Source: Diorhabda sublineata (lineage: Eukaryota; Arthropoda; Insecta; Coleoptera; Chrysomelidae). Taken from it: a stretch of 64,000 nucleotides of DNA. Location of the stretch: contig NC_079478.1 in NCBI RefSeq assembly GCF_026230105.1, forward strand, positions 2,495,653-2,559,652. The letters run 5' to 3'. Each line of letters begins with the position of its first letter. The stretch's first letter is position 1. The position numbers and the translations under genes are program-made. The notes beneath the pieces were generated by a model. The model was not told where the DNA came from. It did not search any database and saw only the letters and a program-made list of their open reading frames with translations. Below, piece after piece: positions 58,801 through 64,000 of the stretch.

Positions 58801-60650
58801 AATAAACTGTTAGACTGTTATTAAAAAAGTATAACGAACAGAAGAGTCAAAGATACCAAAACCGTTTTCAGGGTGCCATACGAGGTGCTGGGAGACAGTC
58901 TTATCCAACTAAAGCCGATCATCTGACTTATTACTGGTATAAAGTAAATAACTTAAAGGCTGAAAGGCAGAAAATGCTGAATGTCCCAGATGGAAAGGTG
59001 AAAAGGAAATTCCGAATGAGAGAAGAATCTGGGAATGAGCGTGGAGAGAGCCAGGAAGAGAAATATGTATAGGATTCTTCATTCATCATTCAATGTTTTC
59101 AACTGAGTTCAGCTTGAGTGTTTTAGGTGTCAATGTATAATAATCAATTTTTAAATTTTTTCAGGTAGTAGTTACGCTACCTGTTACGCTAAAATACCCC
59201 TCAGAACGAGAAATGAACCGTTAGAGAACACTTAATCAGTGGTATGAGGAATTTCATTTAACGCTGATGTACTGAAATAGGTAGAATACAACAGTTTTCA
59301 GTTTTGCTTTGATAATTAAGAAGTTATTAATAATTATAAAATTTAATGAAAATTTTCTGATTGGGGAGAAAGTTTCTTTCCAGTCCCCTAATTCTATCTA
59401 CATTATTCATGTTTACTTTTGTATTTATACTTGTAAAGCATCTAAATAAAAACAAATATTCCATCGTAATTATTAAATTAGTTTATATTTTACGCAATTA
59501 AATTCGAATCCAGGCAAACGCCGCCGAACTCACCAACTGAATCTACAATCTAATGAGATTCAAGTATGCAAATCTAACCTCAAACTAGCAAAGTTGTCTC
59601 ACCTGGTCTCTCAGGGTCGCAAATAGTTTAGCTGTGCGAACGAGGAATCAGTGATAGGGCTGGTTCGTGTCCAGGTTCTCGAACCACATAATGGGCTCCT
59701 CCTTATACGATATCCACATTTACGTAAAGCGGAAAACTATAGTTATGCGGTTGAATTAATTATGTTAGAGTAGACAACATAAACTAGTGAAATTGAAGAC
59801 GCGTTATATTTTAATTAAATATGAGTTTTACACACCAATTACATATTTATGTTATTTGTTCAGTAAACACCCGCTTCAATGTTATTCAACATAACAACCA
59901 AAACATATCGTGATGTTGTTAGTTAATTAATTTAAGTGAAAGATAATTGAGGCGAAAGTTCGAATCGTTAAATTCGGAAATAAATAGGTCAACGAACAAT
60001 CCTACAGTTTATACTCACGAGTTTTGAAGTATCTGTTTGTATAAGATCAATATTGATACAATTGAATCAGCGAGATGAAACACTGTACAAGTTCAAACTA
60101 GAAATTATTGATATTTCAATTTGGTCTTCCACCCACTAATTTCCGAATCTGTACATTTCGTATACTCTTTATTATAGACAAGACTGCGGTAGTTACACTG
60201 AACAGAAGATCGATAAGTTCAAATGAATGGATTGACAAGAGTACATGGGTTTGGATTTGTATTCGTTACTTCAATCAATTATAACAGCGTGAGATGCTCT
60301 GATAGCTGTCATGAATATATTAATAAGAATATTGAGTAAAATATCTTGTTTATATATAAGTAGAATGTCCACTATGTTTTTATTCCTAAATTATGAATTT
60401 TTATATTAAATGGATTTCCCTTTATTGGTTTAGGTTATATACCGCAAAACTTCTACTATTAATCTATTCAACAAGCTCAGAAACGTGAAAAATTCAGATA
60501 TAAGTCCTAAAATTAGGAGCTATAGCATATTTGATTAATAAAACACATCTAGAAAGATTTTTTTGAAAGTTTTTGGTGAAAACAAAAAATTGCAATTGGA
60601 ATTAACAAAATAAGATGAGAAAAAAAAATTCAGTTTTGCGTTCATTACTG
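55810..60650. other. Long stretch without recognisable gene
   Basis: Nearly 5 kb with no domain I can name. A duplicated 'gattaacaaaagaaaaa' lies at about 56594-56629. The segment 57430-57720 (+) reads 'ENNLRILTGALCTEDETSIH' and the segment 58240-58290 reads 'RRIVGLTVG'. Both faintly recall the C-terminal region after RNase H of jockey-like elements, but too weakly to call. Small frames at 57237-57431, 57576-57797 and 57843-58076 (-) are unconvincing. Confidence 0.4.
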
Positions 60651-60659
60651 AAATATTTG

Positions 60660-60980
60660 AAACTTAAAAATTTCCCCGAATTTTTACCAAGTATCCAGTC
60701 ATCTTTTCTCCAGAACATCCCCAAGCTGTCGACATTACACTTAATTTTATTTTAACGTCTTAAAAGAAGTTTCTTTACTGCCACTCTTCCAAAATAGCCA
60801 ACTTTTCACTATTTCCTTTTCACTGTAGAAGATCTCTAGATTCATTGATCTGAGCTTCTATCTCTGGTCCCATAAATCGTCGATCACGTTTACTGATCAA
60901 TACAAAACGTTTATATTTATCGGTTGTGGTTTTTCGGGGTCGTTCTGAACGTTTTCACCAAAGCTCCTGGTGGATAATAC
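60660..60980 (-). pseudogene. Tc1-like transposase N-terminal fragment, copy 1
   Basis: Minus strand, about 60950-60670. 'KTTT.DKYK.FVLI'-like sequence is followed by 'SKRDRRFMGPEIEAQINESR', 'KLAILEEWQ' (usual 'L.GR.A.RKP') and 'AWGCSGEKMTGY'. Tc1 transposases carry a 'SKR...TAPEI.AQ.N..R' segment in the second HTH of the DNA-binding domain, followed by 'GR.AVRKP.L'. The DDE catalytic core is absent. A related copy lies about 560 bp away on the same strand. Confidence 0.6.
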
Positions 60981-61236
60981 GTATTAATAATTAATTGGCC
61001 TATGATTTTTTTCCTTCTTGGAACCTTTTTCATGTAAACTACTAATCATAAGTTTTTGTCCAACCTATAGTTTGCGTGATACACAATAAATGTATACAAT
61101 AACGTTCGGCTCTATTCGTTTTTCAGGATACTGCTTTCTAACTTCCCTCTCCAATTTTTCTCACAACTTAATCTGGTTGAGGCTAGAACGTACTACATTT
61201 TTCATTAATATTTTGTTTAGCTTCCTTTCTTTGAAA

Positions 61237-61480
61237 CTCCTCCAATTTTTACCACATCTCCAGTTATATTTTCTCCAGAGCATCCCCAAATAGTCGACAA
61301 TACACTTTTAACATCTTATGAGAAGTTTCTCTACTGCCACTCTTTCAAAAATTCCAGCTTTTCACTATCTCCTTTTCTCTGTGGAAGATCTCTAGATTCA
61401 CTGATCACTACATCAGGTTTATCTTCAACGTTCTGAACGTTTTCTATCGCCAAAGCTCCTGGTGGTAGTCCACGGTACGT
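61237..61480 (-). pseudogene. Tc1-like transposase N-terminal fragment, copy 2
   Basis: Shares long blocks with 60660-60980, including 'agaagtttct.tactgccact', 'agatctctagattca' and 'ccaaagctcctggtgg'. 'ISESRDLPQRKGDSEKLEFL' on the minus strand corresponds to the same DNA-binding domain as copy 1. This copy lacks the 'SKRDRRFMGPEI' part. The two copies result either from local duplication or from two nearby insertions. Confidence 0.55.
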
Positions 61481-61499
61481 GTAGATATTTTTAATTCGT

Positions 61500-61790
61500 T
61501 TACTTTTGTCAAGATTGTGAAGATTTGAGTTTCATGCACAAGTTTCAACCGATACTTCCTCAGTTGTACCCATTTTAAAACTGACAAGTTTGACTTACGA
61601 GAACGGAAACAAATCATTTTCGAATTTCACAAAAAGATATCCAAAAAGTATGTATCACAGCACCTTCTTGTGTCTCTCAAAGCCTAGCTAGGACTAAATT
61701 ATAATCGATCTTTAAATCGTTTGAATTGACTGCAGCCAGTAGATGTTTTTGGAGCCTATCGAAATTACTTAAAAGTAAACTGCTGTCAAT
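61500..61790. other. Short unassigned stretch
   Basis: Nothing recognised between the Tc1-like and RTE-like fragments. Confidence 0.4.
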
Positions 61791-62061
61791 TTTATTGTAT
61801 GGAACTGAGGTGGCTGGACCATGTAAGACGAAAGGATGAACAAACAACAATAAGAAGAGTGTGGAAAGGTCAACCAGAAGGGAGGCGCCCACTGGGAAGA
61901 GCAAGATGGATTGACCAAGTGGGTGAAGATGTAAGGAGACTTGGTGGAGAAGTAGACATAGCGAAGGATAGAAAATTATGAGGGCAACTTGTGGGCGATG
62001 CCAGAAATCAAATTGGATTTGAGTGGCCACAGTATTAGTAGTAGTAGTAGTAGTAGTAGTA
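61790..62061 (+). pseudogene. RTE-like C-terminal tail with TAG microsatellite
   Basis: 'LRWLDHVRRKDEQTTIRRVW' followed by 'GQPEGRRPLGRARWIDQV' and 'GEDVRRLGG' (61805-61950) is the extreme C-terminus of a non-LTR reverse transcriptase ('L.WLGHV.RM......R...G...GRRP.GRPR.RW.D.V..D...LG'). It is open to a stop at 61979-61981. The sequence then runs into a (TAG)n tract, a typical 3' end for such elements. The 145-codon frame on the opposite strand (61677-62114) is only its shadow. Confidence 0.78.
62036..62061. repeat. (TAG)n microsatellite
   Basis: Between eight and nine perfect TAG units at the 3' end of the RTE-like tail. Confidence 0.95.
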
Positions 62062-62069
62062 ACTTGCTG

Positions 62070-63780
62070 CACATACAAAAAAATATAAACATGCCTCCGA
62101 TCTTCGCTTGACAATATGAGAGAGAAATTTGTTAAAGTTTATTATCATTAAAATTAATGAATTAATAATGGGATGGGCAAAAACGTTTGACCGGTAGTGA
62201 ACATATTAAAAAAATTACGAGATAAAAATGTAAAGTCTATTTGATTTTATTATTATTTATTCATTTTATATTATTAATTAAAATTAACACCAAGTTTTCA
62301 TTGCATTTCTTCATGAAATTGTTATAAACAATAGGGGAATTCAATATTTTTGAAAAATTTCTCTCGCCATTTTGTTTTTCTAAGAAAATTATGATTCAAA
62401 TCTTTCCAATTTTTCTCGAACAAATTATTTTCAAGTATTTCCGTTTATTATTTAATATAAATAAAATTAAAAAAAAATCAGTTTTTTGAAAACAATTTGT
62501 GTGAACAGGACAGGATTCTATTAAACTGATGATTATTGCCTTGTGAAGATTTCAACTTTTTTACTCGGCGGTCTTGACAATTGGATATATTGGCGTTTTA
62601 AGAAAGCTTGCAGCTTCATACAATTTTCAAATTAGACGTTATTTTGAATATCCAGGGAACTTTCTAACATCAAGTTGAAAGCCATTGGTGAGGACGAGGT
62701 AAACTTCTGTTTGATTCAGCAAAATACATTAATAAACTATTTCAGAAAAAGAAGTAGTTTTTTTTCTCTATTTTGATCTACTTTTTACTTTTAAAAGCTA
62801 TTTCTCATCAAAATCTCAAAGCAGATCTAAGTTTTTTTCCATACACCCGAATACCAAGCTGATATTAGCATACTTTCCCCTCCCATTTTTGCGGCAATAA
62901 AAAAGTTTTGTCTAACTCTATATATAGAAGAATTCCAATAAAAAGTTTTCTGATAGGCAAATATATTGTTACAGTTATTACATCTTGATCCAAAGAAAAT
63001 AAGGTAGGAAGAAGTTTCGGGGTGTTTCTGGGAGTTTCGATTGGAGTTTTTGGCAGCCAGATTTCTCGCTTGATATTCTAATTTAAAGTTGTAAAATGCA
63101 GTTGCTGCTTTTGATGCCTCCAATTTATTATTATAAAAGATAAATGGAAATAGTTTCTTCTTCTTCGAGAAGTACATGCTATAACTAGTTTTTTATTATT
63201 TTGTATTATTCAAAATAGTTTTCAGTTAACTATAAACTGAATCGTATTGAATAATTAGTTAGAAAAGGATCAATATCTCGTGTTGATTGTTGATATACAT
63301 CATAAAATAAATAGGATGTAGATCTAGCTGTTTTTAATATTTACTGCTTGCTCCTCAGTTCCAGAATTCTTATGAACTCTAGTGTCTTTTCAATCTAAAT
63401 GTTATCATATGACTTCCATAGGTTTCTTGTCAGACATAAATCTAGGAAAACTTCAAACTCCATTCTAAATTCTTCTTGGATCTAGGGGCATTAACATTTC
63501 AAGTTTTCTAGCCCAGGAACGCAATTTCAAAAGGATCCTTTTTCGGATCTCTTCCTTATCCAAGTTTCTTGTTGTTCTTTTCTTCACTTCACTTGGTTGA
63601 TTGTTTGTAAATGAATCCGAATTCTCGCGACATAGTTTTGATAGGAATTTTCAACTACTCAAACACCTCAAATGGTATTTTGAGTTAAAAAGCTGACTGC
63701 AGCCATGAAAACTAATTAAAATAAGCATTTTAGGGCCTATTACATTTGACATTTTATATATAAAAAACAACAGCATAGGT
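62070..63780. other. Stretch without recognisable gene
   Basis: A minus-strand frame of 116 codons (62827-63177) has no recognisable domain. The remainder is AT-rich filler. Confidence 0.45.
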
Positions 63781-63783
63781 GCA

Positions 63784-64000
63784 TAGGTCGTGAAAGTGTA
63801 TTTATTTGGCCACCCAGATCTCCAGACCTAATTTACTTGGATTTCTATTTATGGGGCCGAATCGAAGATCTATTTTTCACAAATAAACCAATGACAAGAT
63901 TGAAAGAATATAATAATGAAATATTTTATTGGCAGAAATTGAAGTTGCTGTACTATTCACAGTATTTGTTACATGGTTTATTTGAGAATTTCCTTTCATT
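63784..64000 (+). pseudogene. Tc3-like DDE transposase C-terminus (runs off the window)
   Basis: Reading from about 63790 gives 'ESVFIWPPRSPDL' (WPPRSPDL at 63807-63830) and 'LDFYLWGRIEDLFFTNKPMT'. It resembles 'I.WPPRSPDLTPLDF.LWG.LK..VY...', the end of the catalytic domain in the Tc3-like/DUF4817 group of insect transposases. The aspartate of 'SPDL' precedes the third catalytic residue region. The frame stays open for more than 65 codons to the window edge, so this copy may be better preserved than the one at 23615-24110. Confidence 0.75.

Noticed and set aside
61677..62114. 145-codon minus-strand open frame
   Set aside because: It is the antisense shadow of the RTE-like C-terminus plus the TAG microsatellite (giving runs of Thr), not a gene.
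62827..63177. 116-codon minus-strand frame
   Set aside because: No domain recognised; lysine- and asparagine-rich composition expected from AT-rich DNA.
1..64000. CRISPR arrays, bacterial operons or prophage
   Set aside because: No regularly spaced direct repeats, no ribosome-binding-site-led gene runs; all signals are eukaryotic mobile-element relics.

Overview
This window looks like AT-rich, gene-poor nuclear DNA from an arthropod, most likely an insect and possibly a beetle. The evidence is the density of decayed insect-type transposons (mariner, Tc1, piggyBac, hAT, Helitron, RTE-like and jockey/CR1-like retroelements), a eukaryotic tRNA gene with an internal Pol III promoter, and the absence of operons or bacterial signals. 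I see no intact protein-coding gene. The only feature that looks functional is one tRNA-Val(CAC) gene at 33640-33712 on the minus strand.

Layout. 1-3.9 kb: no recognisable feature. 3.9-5 kb: broken mariner A. 6.2-9.7 kb: a cluster of non-LTR retrotransposon pieces, including an RT 'YADDT' box and a tandemly duplicated RTE-like segment. 12.9 kb: a mariner C-terminal scrap. 16.1-17.1 kb: mariner B, the best-preserved of its kind. 17.9-18.8 kb: a repeat with a hammerhead-like core, then a two-unit tandem repeat. 19.6-20.3 kb: a 219-codon RTE tail (minus). 20.7-21.4 kb: a non-autonomous Helitron. 23.3-24.1 kb: two more hammerhead-like repeats and a Tc3-like DDE relic. 25.7-26.5 kb: a possible relic of an insect LTR-element envelope. 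28.5-29.2 kb: mariner C. 30.4-30.9 kb: RTE piece. 31.1-32 kb: hAT. 32.8-33.3 kb: an intronless, nonsense-containing stretch that reads like a conserved cellular protein. 33.6 kb: tRNA. 34.1-34.3 kb: a foldback insertion flanked by a 12-bp direct repeat. 36-37.2 kb: piggyBac (minus). 38.3-39.1, 41.1-41.7, 48.4-49, 49.5-50.5 and 51.2-51.8 kb: five more mariner relics. 44-46.1 and 53.1-53.9 kb: jockey/CR1-like retrotransposon pieces. 47.1-47.5 kb: a long foldback MITE. 55.1-55.8 kb: an inverted repeat and another RTE tail. 60.7-61.5 kb: duplicated Tc1 fragments. 61.8-62.1 kb: RTE tail with a TAG microsatellite. 63.8 kb to the end: Tc3-like DDE C-terminus.

No gene set works together here; the region is a graveyard of mobile elements of different ages. 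The most interesting signals are (i) repeats carrying a hammerhead-ribozyme-like core of the kind found in Penelope-like retroelements, (ii) the 34.1-kb foldback with a clear target-site-like duplication, (iii) a structurally complete non-autonomous Helitron with internal 186-bp repeats, and (iv) the unidentified decayed protein at 32.8-33.3 kb. All family assignments come from reading conceptual translations and recalling family motifs. No database search was run.
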